The notes under the pieces are model-generated. The model was not told where the DNA came from, ran no database searches, and was given only the letters and a program-made list of their open reading frames with translations. From the NCBI GenBank assembly GCA_013399305.1, contig VXAI01000161.1, positions 222,208 through 286,207 on the forward strand: a DNA stretch of 64,000 nt, read 5' to 3'. Positions within the stretch are counted from its first letter, which is position 1. Every line of letters begins with the position of its first letter. The stretch is from Rostratula benghalensis (Eukaryota > Chordata > Aves > Charadriiformes > Rostratulidae). Both the position numbers and the translations under genes were made by a program. Shown here one piece after another: positions 36,406 to 48,988 of this stretch.

Positions 36406-36973
36406 TGGATAACATTCCACAATTTGTTGAAAGCTTCGGCTTCATGCTCTGTAGTCTTCTGGTAGGACAAGTAGTCACTGGTATTGATATAATATGATGT
36501 ACTCCTCTGCTTTGATGGAGAACTGAAAGGCAGCACTGCTCTTGAATTAATGTGAAGAATTAAAAGTACCTAGGTATGATCATAGTAGAGAATAATATAT
36601 TTAGTTGTCTGTGCAATATATATTTTTAGTGGAAATAATGTTCATAAACATGAAATTAATAAATGGGAATTTCATAAAACATGGGTTGAAAAAAAAGTCT
36701 GGCGTACTGCCTCCATAACTGGAAGGGAAACCCTCACAGAAGTAATTTGAGATCTAAGTTATGAAAAATTCTAAAGTGGAATGGGAAGTCTGAAAATTTT
36801 TAAACAGGTTGTATGTGTTTTCTGAATGAGAAAGGAGAGATGTGATGTGAATCTAGTGACTAATTAAAATCCTTTGTTCTGCAGTTGTTATGACCCATAT
36901 ATTCTACAGAATAAGATATAAGAGAAGGGCAGATACCAGATGGCTTAACAGAATAATCAAAATCATAGTATCC

Positions 36974-36978
<5 letters not shown>

Positions 36979-37005
<27 letters not shown>
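36979..37005. repeat. Poly-A run (27 A)
   Basis: Uninterrupted A-run followed by a duplicated ATTACATTA motif. No retrocopy features are seen upstream. Confidence 0.95.
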
Positions 37006-37419
37006 GTCAATTACATTAATTACATTAGACAGCAAGGAAATTTTAAAAATATGGGGATAAGAAAATTCTGATTGGTAATATTAAATTTTATTTTTACTAT
37101 AACAGACTTTCAAACATTTCAAAATCTCAAGTAGAGCAACAGGGAATACTTTCATTCTGAGCTTCAAAAGAAAAAAAAAAAGCAGTATTCCAAGACTAGG
37201 CATATCACTTACACCTTAATATTTCTTTGGCAAAAGTATGTCTCAGTCATTATTTCTATTTTTCTAGTGTGATGGTCATTTGACCAATAGATGAGAAGAA
37301 CTCCTGGGGAAATTGGCAAAAAAACCCCCCAGTGCAGGGTTCAGAAAAGACCTTTGTTTCTTGATCTAACCTACATTTCAAACAGTCTGGAGGTTACTCT
37401 AAGGAAGACTTTCAGGCCA

Positions 37420-37830
37420 TGTTTTTGCTTGCTCTGAAAGTTTCGGTCTCGTGGGTTTACCCTCTCTCAGGTTTAGTATCTGATCTTACGGGCAGCTTTC
37501 GGGAGCGAAGCAGCAAATGTACACTAGATTGGGCCTATTAACACAAGGATGCCCCAAGGTAAAGCATTTTTTTTCGCTTGCAAAAGAGTATTAACAGAGA
37601 GAGAGAGGCAAAGAGCTGTTCTACAGAGGCTGCTACTGCAATCCTTTTCCTGTGGGCAAGTCCTTAGTTTGTCTGTCTTTCAGTTCCATATCCTTTACAG
37701 CATACAATTGTGCTTTCCATCCCCTCGGGGTTATATTAAAGACAAGCTGATGAAAAGGCTGTTAGATGGTTTTGGACACTATAGTGCAGGCCACACGCAA
37801 ATTTCAGGTGTGTGAGCACAAGAAGTTTAC
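37420..37830. other. GC-richer, CpG-retaining patch of unknown nature
   Basis: Several CpGs occur here ('tttcggtctcgtggg', 'cttacgggcagctttcggga', 'gcgaagcag', 'cccctcgggg', 'cacacgcaa') against a nearly CpG-free background. The plus-strand frame at 37549-37815 (88 codons) has no domain I know. An old LTR, a conserved regulatory element or a lone exon are all possible; nothing in the sequence decides between them. Confidence 0.3.
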
Positions 37831-40178
37831 AATGCACATATCCATATGGATTTGATAACTGATGAACAAGTTGATAGAGAAAAATTACCCTCAAAAAACC
37901 AATAGCAGACAAGCATGTTATTTTTAGCATAATGAACCCTGCATTATTCTAGTATATGTCCACACAAGATCGTGTTTTATGGTGTAAATCTGTGGCTATT
38001 CCTGCCAACTATTATCTCTTTTTTATTTTTAAATCACTGTTATGTAGCATAGTAGTTCATTGGCTTTTTATTTATTTATTTATCCAGGACCAAGACTGAG
38101 TAGATTCCAAGTTCTTGAAGTATCCGTTTAGATTTTATGGGAAAGGGAAAAGGTGGGCAGCATCTTCTTCATTTGCTCGCATTGGTATGGAAAGATATTT
38201 GCGATGTAAGTTCAAAACAGCACCACAGTATCCAAATTCTTAAGAATTTGGGGAGTGAAACAACTCCAACATAAGAGGTCTCCTCCGCTGTGACTTGGAA
38301 TACATTTTTTTCCACCCATTGAAACATGCTACCAGGGTACTGCTGAAATTATAAAAAAATCATAAAAATCCAGAATATCACGACACAGTAACATTTTAAC
38401 AGTAATGTTCACATCCTTATACTCACTATGCATTCTCCTCGTTAATGACTCACTGCTGAGGTGATTGTACTGTACAATGCAATCTCTATTTCCTTTCCTG
38501 TGAGAGTATTATTACTCTTCACTCTAGGATATTTAACAATTCCTCTGTGTTTTATTTAAATATGTGTGTGTGCATTTTCTTTAAAAGGCAAATGTTCCTC
38601 TGCCCTTTGCAGAAAACTATAATTGAATGTTTGCACCAAAAACTATCATAATATGGATATGCTTGGTGTTTTAACCAAATTTTAAGATGATAGTAAACTT
38701 TGTGTCTTTTCAATAATATAGGTGGAAATGTAAGTTTATGTCCATGTGCGTATATACATATATACAGACAATATACTTCTGATCTCAAATGCATAAACTA
38801 AAATATATCTTTAGCCCTTAAATTGTTTTCTAAATCTTGCAATAAATTTTGTAGCATTCATATTCCCTTTTTTCCTTTCACCCTCTCACCCTTTAGTCTA
38901 TACTGTTCTGAAAAACTCAAGTTTGAAAACGAAGTAGTCATTAAGACAAAGAGTGAAACACTTTGGTTAAAGTACATTAAATACTAATTGAAAAATAACT
39001 AGAGTAAAGTACCAACCTGAAAATGAACTTGCTTCTCCTTGTCTCTTAAAATTGCAGTAGCCATAGAAGTTGCTGGTATTCTATGTAATAGTATAATTAT
39101 TATAAGAAAGAAGCATGAGAATTACAATTATTTATCTCTAACTCACAAACTATTCATAAATGTGTCTTCCATATACATATATATATATGGATCTTTTCCA
39201 GAAGGGCAACAAATTAAAGCTGATCACTCTCTAGCTCAAGGAAGTTCTAACTGACAAACTAGAGCATAAACTGAGATAAGGGGAATATCTTGTAGTTATT
39301 ACTTTCTGGTAAAAGTAATATATCATATCTATCATCAAGAGAGTTCAGATTTTGACTGTTTACTTCTGTAGCAGAGATTTGAGTGAAATATGTAATATTA
39401 TATTGAATTTACATTGATAGCTCTTGTTGCTCACATTGATTTTATTTAAAGTACTACTAGAAACTTGGAATGAGTCTCATGATATTTAAGACCACCTTCT
39501 AAGTTAAGCTACAGAGAGCTTTGTTATTCATTTGTATGTTAAATCCTGATTCTCATACTACGTTCAGTAATACTTTATGCCACTACGATGATCACAGAAG
39601 CCAATGGTTTGGCGTTTATTTTTGCAAACTCAGATGCAATTTACCTTCTCAGTTTGACAACAAAAAAGAATATTTCATTAATAACAATATCTGATCTTTT
39701 AGTGATGTGTGTGCACATTTGCACATTTGGTGGAATGCTGCCTTCATCATCCTCACTCAAGTCCACAAGCTGTAAGGAAGTTTACATCCTTCTCATATGC
39801 ACTGTGCATACTGGATGCATGAAAACTGGGCAATTGGACTATCACATTTGCGTTTTATACCTTTTACTTGTAATGTAACACACTATTTAGTATAAATAAT
39901 CTCATAGTAAACATCAAAGGAAACCTCCTTTGTGCAAAGAGCACAGGGAGGAGTTTGATCCATTTGCTGAAACATTATTCAAAACATTCAAGTGCCCAAA
40001 CACTTGCTTTTCCTTATTCCTTTTTTTCTTTTTCTCCTTGATATGCTGATTTAATGTAACCATTTTGCCAACTCTTAATCTAGGGACTAGAGAGATCATG
40101 TGAGAAGCAGATTTTATGCATACCTTACATGTTGGGCTTTTCTAGAAGTTTCTTGATCATTGACTTTTCACTGTTTAT

Positions 40179-40480
40179 AGACACATAGATTGGTTTGGAT
40201 TGGAAGGGACCTTGAAGATCATCTTGTACCAACCCCCCTGCCATGGACAGGAACATGTTCTAGTAGTTCAACTCAAAGCCTCATCCAATCTGGCCTTGAA
40301 AACTTACAAGAATGGAAGTCTTTTCATCCCCCACGCTGTATGGATACTGGTGATTTATCTGACTCACAGGACCTTGAACTTGGCCTTGTTGAACTTCATG
40401 AAGTTTGCATAGGTCCTCTCTTCAAATCAGTCAAGGATGGTATCCTCTGGATGGTATCCCTTCTTTCCACCATATGTGGC
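40179..40480 (-). mobile_element. CR1 LINE, minus strand, with large internal deletion
   Basis: The left part is a CR1 3' end in reverse ('ggattggaagggaccttgaa', 'ccaacccccctgccatggac', 'aaagcctcatccaatctggc'). Near 40325-40340 it jumps directly into the RT-distal region ('gaccttgaacttggccttgt', 'tgaacttcatgaagtttgca', 'atcagtcaaggatggtatcc'), skipping several hundred bases of ORF2. Short plus-strand frames over it are antisense shadows. Confidence 0.88.
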
Positions 40481-40894
40481 ACTATGCATCCCTGAAACTG
40501 TCCCTGAGTCATTACCCTCCACAACCACCTTCAGAATCAGGCACGCTCATATCTGAGTCCTGCAGTCTCAAAATTTACACTCAGCTATGAAGGCTATAAT
40601 TAACCAAATATGTGTATTGTTATGCTGTAATCACAAATTGTTTCCAAATACAGAACTGTATTGTATTAGAAATTATTTGTGTAACTGATTTACCCTTCAT
40701 AAAAATGAATATCTATAGTTGTGTTTATGTGAAGTAATGGTCCAATACTGCTAATGTTGTAATATTCTATGTAGTATCTTCTCTTGTTCCTTAATATGAG
40801 TTCTCCCTTCCTTTGTGGAGTTAGGATTTTCTTGACAATAATAATAAAGCATTCAACACAATTCTTATTTCCCTGGAAATGTCCAAGTCTGGTT

Positions 40895-41000
40895 GGTTTT
40901 TTGTTTTCTTTTTTTTTTTTTTTTTTGTTGTTGTTGTTTGTTTGTTTGTTTGTTGGTTGGGGGTTTTTTTTGTTTAGTTTTTGGGTTTTTTTTTCCTTTT
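40895..41000. repeat. T/G-rich low-complexity tract with GTT and TTTG units
   Basis: An 18-base T-run, then GTT units, then TTTG units and further T-runs. The frames across it (Phe/Leu-rich one way, Lys/Asn-rich the other) are artefacts of composition. Confidence 0.9.
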
Positions 41001-41429
41001 GATTAATTTTATATCTGATCCTCTGCTTATGCTTCTTTAAGACTAGCGCATCTCTGCTCATAGCCATGAAGGGACCATGCTTCAGGTTGTGGAAACTGAG
41101 ATCAGAAAGTGTCCTTTACTAGGACAGAATTTAGCAGTTCCTACAAGTAATTTCCAGTGTGGCACAATGCACTCTGAACATCCACTTTCTTTTAAAATCC
41201 TTTGACAATTCTTGAAAATTCTAAAAACAATAAGATTACTTTTTTTTTTTTCTTTTTTTTTTAGTCTGTTATATCAATATATATCTATTCTGGAAACACT
41301 GTTGATCAATTTAATCATGGTGTCTTAAAGTAAACACCTGAAAACTTACTTGAGATGTCTCTTAATGCAGTGAGTTGACAGTACAAGCTTTTATACTTTA
41401 AACCCCTCTGTTTATAATTTATATGCAAA

Positions 41430-41830
41430 AATAAATAATCAAGGGTTTAAATGGTGCCGTCTAGGGGCTTACCAGCATCATTTGTGTGAAAATAATCACA
41501 GGACAAAATTCAACGTGTGGTGATCTTTGCAAGACCAGAATCCAAGGGGTACCAACTTTTTATCACATACTGTTCTTGACAAAGGAAGTGAAAAGGAGCT
41601 AGCAAATTGTATCTCATTCTGGCGATGAATATGTTATATATCATCAGGTTGCACATATCGTGCCTGTTTTAAACAATTAGTACAAGCAGACGATGTGTCA
41701 GTGTCAAGCCATTTTCAGCTAATTGGTGCTAACACACTTTGCTGCTGCTGCTGCATTTACGATTAAAAGGTAGCTGAAGAATATGGTTAAGGTTTACAGC
41801 AATATGTGCCGATTTCAGTCAAAATGAAAG
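41430..41830. promoter_or_regulatory. Candidate conserved non-coding element
   Basis: About 400 bases of repeat-free, balanced-composition DNA retaining about seven CpGs in an otherwise CpG-poor region. It holds AGCTAATTGG (41717-41726), a homeodomain-type core, followed by five GCT units (41741-41755). The texture is like deeply conserved vertebrate enhancers. This is inference from composition and motifs, and alignment was not possible. There is no open frame of note through it. Confidence 0.35.
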
Positions 41831-43296
41831 GTGTTTCAAACCCATACAAGTACATAGCAGAAGCCAAAATGGCTCTATCAATAACACATTTATCTCAAAT
41901 ATCCATTATTCTGACCAGGATAATAATGTAAGAATGAAAGTGTAACCCAGCCCCCCAAGTTTTTAGATGCCATTCGCTGCAGTTTAGTTTTATGGATTTC
42001 TTTATTATTACTGAACAGAATTAAGGTCATAGAGTTAAGGATATCAAACACAAGTAGTATTATTAATCTTAAAACTTCTAAATAAACATTGTTAGTATTT
42101 CAAACTATTATTATTTGATGTGTATTGATATAGTTTTTAAATTCTCTATATCATGTGAATTATCTGCACTCATTTTGGACAGCTATGAATTCTGTGTTCT
42201 CTCACTAACCATTCCATGTTCATTTCTTTCAGGATTACCTTTTTCAAGTAAAACTTTGATTGTAAGAAAACAATAAGGAATGAGGTATTATTATGTGCTA
42301 CATTTCACTGATAATAATTTGGTAGACTTTTCTACCTCATTAGGAGAATGTAAAACTTTAACACTACATCACCGTGGTTTTATAACTGCAAACAACAGCT
42401 TTATTTAAAAAGCAAAATCTGCAGAATAAACCCACCCCTTATTTGAAGCAAATTCTCATATTGATCACTGGGAACACATTACTCTTATGTGTTTAATATC
42501 AGAATTAACTTTGTCCATTAATTAACTAATGCTGGGATGATATGCCTAAAGATATTTTAAAATAAGATTAACAATGAAAATGTGATAAGAAGGTGTTGTA
42601 GGGAGCAGTTATGCCTTCTTTTGGATCTTCATATCACAGGGGTTGCACAGGTGGTTTGTTATAAACCCATGGTTGATTTTTTTTCACCCTGTTCCCTTCT
42701 ATAGAATTAATCCATCATCATCGCATGATCTTCTAGAAGACTGAATTGAAATGTATAGAAACTCGATTTGATGAATTCATCTAAAAATGTCTTTTGCTGA
42801 TTATTAAATAGAAAGATGAAGAGCTGATTGGAGTTGGAAATTCTAGTTGGAGACTGCAGAAAGCTGGAAGCATATGGCTGTGTGCTCTTCTCGTTACTCT
42901 ATGCATCTGTTACTGCCTGTATCAGACACAGGTATGAACCAGTAATCATTCTTGTTTTCTTTAGGGCATTAAGTAGACTAGGTAGAAATGCATGTATTAA
43001 TTCAATTAAGCTTGACTGCAGTTGCTATCTCAGGATGGGATGAAACTCTATTTAGGAAGACTTCATTTGCAATTATACAGCCATATTAGGCATGCTAGAA
43101 CAACATCTCATATGCCCAAGGTCTAAATTATCCTGCAGGTGAGTACTCTAATTGAGCTTCTGCTAAAAAGCATGGGCAGAATACAGCTGTTATCTTTACT
43201 TGCTAGAGGCAAAAAGTGTACATCCTAATAAGAAGTGTGATATAAGATTTCTTTCCCGACTATTTTGACCATTTCCTTCACTAGAAGTCACAATCT

Positions 43297-43326
43297 TATA
43301 TCTATATCTATATCTATCTATCTATA
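43297..43326. repeat. (TATC)n / (TATATC)n microsatellite
   Basis: Alternating TATATC hexamers pass into TATC tetramers over about 30 bases. Confidence 0.93.
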
Positions 43327-43682
43327 ACTTATATGAATGTATTTAATGTAGATAAAGTATGCTATTGATATACAAACCATATTTTTCCCCAGTTTATTTA
43401 ATGTTTGCTAACGAGTGCAGTTCTTCAGTAGCTGAAAATATTTACAAATTGAGGATAAGGTGGGGAAAAAAAAAAAAAAAGACTAGTTTTGATTTTAGGG
43501 AACTAATACACACTCCCCAGCCACCCATAACCCCAACAAGGCAAAACTCTGTTTTTAAAATGAAGAAAAAGAAAAAGAAAAGGACACTTGCCCTATGACA
43601 AATCACTATATTTTTTCTTATTGATTTAGCAGTAAACATGAAATTATTTGAGGCATTTTGTGAATAGAATCACTCTTAGACA

Positions 43683-43798
43683 TACTTTTGAAAATGCATT
43701 TTACATAGCTTTAAGAAAAGGATCATTCCAGAAATTTTCTTACTTTTGAAAATGTATTTTACATAGCTTTAAGAAAAGGATCATTCTAGAAATCATTC
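43683..43798. repeat. 58-bp tandem duplication, two copies
   Basis: Two adjacent copies of a unit starting TACTTTTGAAAATG and containing 'agctttaagaaaaggatcat'. The copies at 43683-43740 and 43741-43798 differ at only a few places (GCATT/GTATT, TTCCA/TTCTA, and a change near the unit end). High identity suggests a recent duplication. Confidence 0.95.
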
Positions 43799-44579
43799 TG
43801 AGTCCAGCATCCTTTAATAAGTACCTGAGGTAATGATTTTAATATAACGAAAAGTGTGAATATGATCATGTTGTATTGGCATTTTGAATTGCCATTAATT
43901 ATACTTCTGAGTTATTGTGGTATTAAAAATTATGATTTGCTGCAAGCTTGAACATATTTATGCATGGAAATAACTTTATTCATACATGTTGTCCACATGC
44001 CATCAGATGATAAGATAAAACCATTATTTCTGTAAGAATTGGTCTGTGGGGAGAAAGCGATGTTTCTATTTCACCCATATCTCTTGGAAAACCTCAGTCA
44101 GACATGTTCAGGAGTGTGTACCATAATGTCAATCAATGGTGACTTGGACAGAGGAAAAGAAATGGTTTCAATTACCTGTTTCTTGTTCTGATTATCATTC
44201 TTGGTTGTATTTAAAAAAAAAATTAAAATCTTACTAAAAGTCCAGAATGCTTCCAACTCAAGAAGAAAAAGACATTAAATAAACTGGGTGAACGTCTGTA
44301 TTTTTCATCACTTAGCTAAATGTAGCTGAACTTCTCAGGTTTTAATCTTGCCCATCATTTATGGAAATAAGAAACTTGGCAACTTGATATGATAATATAT
44401 GGGTGGATGAGTGTCTATAAATCTTACCATATCAGTACAGAGAATATATTTTTGTTTAAAGACTATATGCAGATATGCCAGCAGAAAAAGCAAGAAGGTT
44501 ATTGCCATGCCCTTTTCACATTTACATGGTGATTTTAACATGCTCAGAAATAACTGTGCTTCAACAGTACATATTCCAG

Positions 44580-44893
44580 TACGCCCATGAGCCCAGAACT
44601 GGACACAGTACTTCAGGTGTGGCCTTACCAGTGCTGACTATAGGGGAAGAATCACCTCCCTTGACCCCCTGCAACACTCCTTTTAATGCATCCAAGGATA
44701 AAGTTACTCCTCCCTACTTGGTTATGTCTGCAAACCTGCTGAGAATACACTCTGCCTCGCCATACAGATCACTGATGAAGCTGTTAAACAGGACTGGATT
44801 CAGTATCCATCTCGGGTACACCAGTAGTCACTGGTCTTCAACCAGATTTTGTGCTGTTGATCACCACCCTCTAGGCCTGGCCTTTTGGCCAGT
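44580..44893 (-). mobile_element. Internal CR1 ORF2 fragment, minus strand, no 3' end
   Basis: Reverse-oriented CR1 from inside ORF2: 'gagcccagaactggacacag', 'cttcaggtgtggccttacca', 'tctgcaaacctgctgagaat', 'ttttgtgctgttgatcacca'. About 250 bases between the C-terminal block and the RT block are deleted near 44715. Neither the 3' UTR nor the octamer tail is present, which is unusual because CR1 copies are normally truncated at the 5' side. This is therefore a remnant of a larger copy broken later. Confidence 0.9.
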
Positions 44894-47800
44894 AATGACT
44901 ATGCTCTAGACAGGGAGTTGATAATTAAATACTAAATCAGAATATGTGTGCAGAAAAGGACTAAAAGAGATGCTCTTTCAGCATAGTTATCTTTTTTTCA
45001 TGCAACACTGTAATATTGTACATGAAAATAAGAAAATTGCATTCTTGTAAACTAATAATGGGGAATCGAGGTGGATAGAAAGATAAGAATCCACTTATGA
45101 CATGGAGTGACTAAGTATGAGTGCTGCAGGCATGAAAATAGACAAATTACTTATCAACTGCTATATTGTGCTCTTCAGGAAGCACTCAGAGGACAAAAAA
45201 AATCACCATCACATGTTGGTCAAAGTCAGAATTAATAAATTGATCTTGGACTCTGTTTCTCTGTGTGTTTAAAGAAACAGAGCAAATGCTTGAATGGGCG
45301 TAATTGTATTTCATCCAAGACATCCACAACAATTAGATTACATTGTTCTTTGTGTGACATAAAATATGTTTAACTATAATTTAGATGACTTGAAAGGTGG
45401 TGGGGCTCTTCTTGAAATGTCCACATGGAAAAGAAAAAACTCCTTTTCGCAGAAAGGATAACTTTTTTTTTTTTTTGTTGGACAACTTGGTGTTGTATCA
45501 TGTCATAACATGAAAAGGTGACCAAGACAACACCCAAAGCATTGAAGCCAACTTCATGAACATAAAGAGAAATAAAAGGTTATTATAATAATATTGAGAC
45601 TGGACAAGATGGGGGTTTTGTATATTTTTCCACTTTTCTAATAATTCAGAGCTGCAAAAGTCAAATATCTGTGCAGAAAATCCTCACAAGGAGCTTCAGT
45701 ATTTTCCCCTGATTTTTGAAACTAATAAATTAATTCTTATTTTTTCCCCATCTCTCAATGAGTTCTCCATACATAATTTATCCAGTGTCCAGTTTTATAC
45801 AAAACTACTACTTTGTAACAATGCTCATTTGTCTTTTAAGGTTTTACTTGAACTTAAAAGTAAAAGAAAGAAGGAGCCTTACTTCTGGATGACTGTCTTT
45901 TTTCTTTGTCTGGATTTTGCAGACATTTATATGGACACTAGAATATTTTACACACCTAAAGCAAAAAAGCATCAAATAAATTTAAGCACTGATTTTTTAA
46001 CTGGGGTTGGTTATTATGAAATACAGATTAATTCACAAAATTCTGAAACATTTAAGAATCTTCTGTATTTTTTTCCACGTGGTTGCAGAGTACAGAATCC
46101 TCTAGCTGAATGACTGACAGATTGAGGACTATGTCTTAAAAGTCCTCTAAATACAAGACTATTTTATATCTAGTAGCTAGAGTTGCCAGTGATCGTTCAG
46201 AGCTGTGCACTTTCCCCCTCACTCTTCAGAAGCATCTGGAATCTGCTGAAACATTGCAAAAACATAGTGTGTTTCAAAGTGTTTGTTTCCCACTTTTTTA
46301 TTTTGCCATTTGTATAATATTTTATCACAGAACATACTGAGTCATGTAACTTAACAGCTTCTGTGATAAAAAAATAAATCTTAAATAATCGCACAGTAAT
46401 TTCCTGAAATATCTGGTATTTTGTTAGTTGTTAATTTGTGAACATGTTAAATGCTAATGAGTTATCAGCAATACTACCTTGATTTCTCCTCAGGAGCAGA
46501 CCAGAAGAAGAAAACCCAGTGATTTAGGGGTGCAAATTATGAAATGCACTTTTACATGCCTATAGATGAGAAAGTAGTGCAAAGGGGTTTTTTGTGGCAA
46601 GAGACACTTATACAGGATAAAAATTTCCAGCCTATGAATGTTTCCAAATTCCATAACGCTGCTCTTCCACATTGACATCAGCTGAAAACCTTCTCCCCTC
46701 ATTTTTCATGTGAAAAAGACTATGCAGGATCCAGAAAAACAAACCAATGCCTGGTTTATTCGGTATGATAACACATCTCTTCTACTTGAGGCAGATCAAA
46801 ACTGGAATTGCTCTCTTTCATATTTCAAGTGAGAGCCAAGACCAGTGAAGTGTCTTCTGCTGTACATGAGTACAAAGGAGTGTTTGAGAGTAACAAGTTC
46901 AATATGAGGAACTGAAATCTGATGGATCAGAGACCTTATCCTTTGTCTTTCATTTTCAGGCTGTGTAGGATGAAGCAGCAGTTGACAGGCACACGGTTAC
47001 TGATTCTTCAGAGGATTCACATTGCTCCTTGGCTTTTCCTCTATAGGAAGATAATATAGCCATACAAGTACTCTAAATTTCCCAGCAAAGTCTACTAGAA
47101 AAACTTATCGTGTTAAGTGGAAAAGGTTTCATTCAAGTGTAAAATATAAGACAAAACCATCCTTCTCCCACCATATACTTCACACTTGTCTCTGGAGACC
47201 ACTAGCTGTCTTCTTCAGCTGTCTGTGAAATTCTTGTTCATCACTGTTGCTGTCCAAGTAGTTGTATTTTTAAATTCAGTAGCCATACTGATGACAGCTT
47301 GTCATCAGTCAGATGTGCATTTTATTAAAACTTTGTTAAAAAGTGTAAATTTGTCAAAATATTCAACAAAGCAAGTCAGACCACTGATGATAACTCATTT
47401 TGAAGCACAGTTAAACTTGGATTTTAAACCAGAGAGATTTTCTTATTTTAAGAATTGCCATTATTCAAGCAGACTGCTACATTAAACCCTCAACTATATT
47501 TTTTTCCAGTGGAAAAGATAAATGCTCATCCTAAATTCAAACTAAACTAGAGCATCCAGAAGAATTCTCCATCAGTCCCAATCTTCTTCAAATACTTAGA
47601 AAGTGATTTAAAAATATTTAGAAAACAATGTTGTACTGAATATGGGGTCAAGAATTCTGTGCTGAGGATGCTGCATTTCACTCACCAACTCACCAGTATA
47701 TTTGTTTGGATTTTGAGGACACCAGTTCCATTTGAGATCTGATTTTGAAAATGTATTCTATCATCTTGTGAAGGATGTGACTTCCTTCATAGACAAGATA

Positions 47801-48974
47801 TGTTCATTATCTATTGATTTCATTAACAAAAAATAACAAACCCAGTTTTTACATACCTGCTTTATGCATTTGCTGAGGAAACACCTGAGATTTGGACACT
47901 GCAGAGAAAGACATATTTTACAGTTGAGTCTCCTAAACAAGTGGTGGGATTATGTTCTTAGGAGGAAATCTGCAGGGGATAAGTATTTAAAATTTGGCCC
48001 AATCACCAAAATTACACTTCACCATTTATTTTCTTTACCAGAATTACATTGATGTTCATCTTTCTTTGACAGCGAAGAGCTCAGAGATCATGTTTATTTA
48101 TGGCAAATTATCTTCTGGAAACAGGGCATTTGGCATTTACACCAGGTTTTGGTATGAGGTTCACAGTTTATAATTCTTTTTAAATTAAATTACCTTCACT
48201 AAGCAGCAGTTTTGAGTAAGTGATTCCCTTGCTACTAGTTTTCTAACACTCATTATTTTCTACTAATACACTCTCAGGTAGCAGTATTAGCTCTACCCCA
48301 GATTGGTCAGGGTTAAAATGTATGAAAGTATATGCAAATGTAGAGTGAAAAAAAAAAATTCCATAAGAAATGACATAATTGGTAAAAAGACAAGGAAGAG
48401 CATGAAAGCAGGGAAAGGTGACAATTCCGAAAAGAAAAAAAATGAGGAAGAAATAAAAGGATTCAGGAATTCTGTAGCCTGGGAGTCAGTGAGAGGGGAA
48501 ACGATCAATTAACACGTGGCATAGGGCCAGATCATATTCACATGTCAGTTTTTAAGATATATGCTATATTCCAGTCAGCTATTGTGGTGCATTATATATG
48601 TGAAAGAATGTGTGTTCGTGCCTCTTGAAAATTCCAGTTATCCTGGTTATACGAGTAACAAACAATTCAATAGCACCATCATTTAGCTTTCAGATATAAT
48701 GAAGTGGTAATAGACCTTCCTAGCTATGAGAACATTTGAGTTTCTATGTCTAATTACAATTTTTTGAACTGTAGTCATGAAAAACTAATCATTGTGACAA
48801 TAATCTTCTGGAAATTATACTGCAGAAGCACAAAATGCAGGCAATTTAATGTTTGCTATGGTTCATCAAATTCAGACTTCTCATGCATAACTTGGTCACA
48901 TTTATTTGTGCTCCACAGGGGTGTAACTCCAAAAGGAAAAGCCAGACCTGGAATGTGCTTCACAAAAATATGTC
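44894..48974. other. Unique AT-rich DNA
   Basis: No gene or recognised interspersed repeat. Frames of 70-99 codons (45829-46113, 47186-47485) lack domains. A T-run lies near 45463-45476. Confidence 0.5.
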
Positions 48975-48988
48975 GTTGCCTTGGCAAC
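48975..48988. promoter_or_regulatory. Perfect RFX-type X-box palindrome
   Basis: GTTGCC, spacer TT, GGCAAC: two perfect inverted half-sites with the 2-bp spacing preferred by RFX-family winged-helix factors, which drive ciliary and other genes in vertebrates. The site lies in repeat-free DNA, not in a CR1 copy. The motif match is direct; that it is bound is inference. No promoter or gene is visible next to it, so a distal element is more likely than a proximal one. Confidence 0.5.

Larger units (their letters stand above)
36406..40178. other. Unique DNA with one CpG-bearing patch
   Basis: No gene recognised. It contains the 27-base A-run at 36979-37005, an AT run near 39174-39188 and the GC-richer patch at 37420-37830 (separate entry). 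Confidence 0.5.
40481..44579. other. Unique DNA with microsatellites and a candidate conserved element
   Basis: No coding exon seen. Separately listed within it are a T/G-rich tract, a candidate conserved element, a TATC microsatellite and a 58-bp tandem duplication. A T-rich tract also lies at about 41240-41263. Confidence 0.5.

Noticed and set aside
40784..41067. Frames rich in Phe/Leu (plus) and Lys/Asn (minus)
   Set aside because: Produced by the T/G-rich low-complexity tract.
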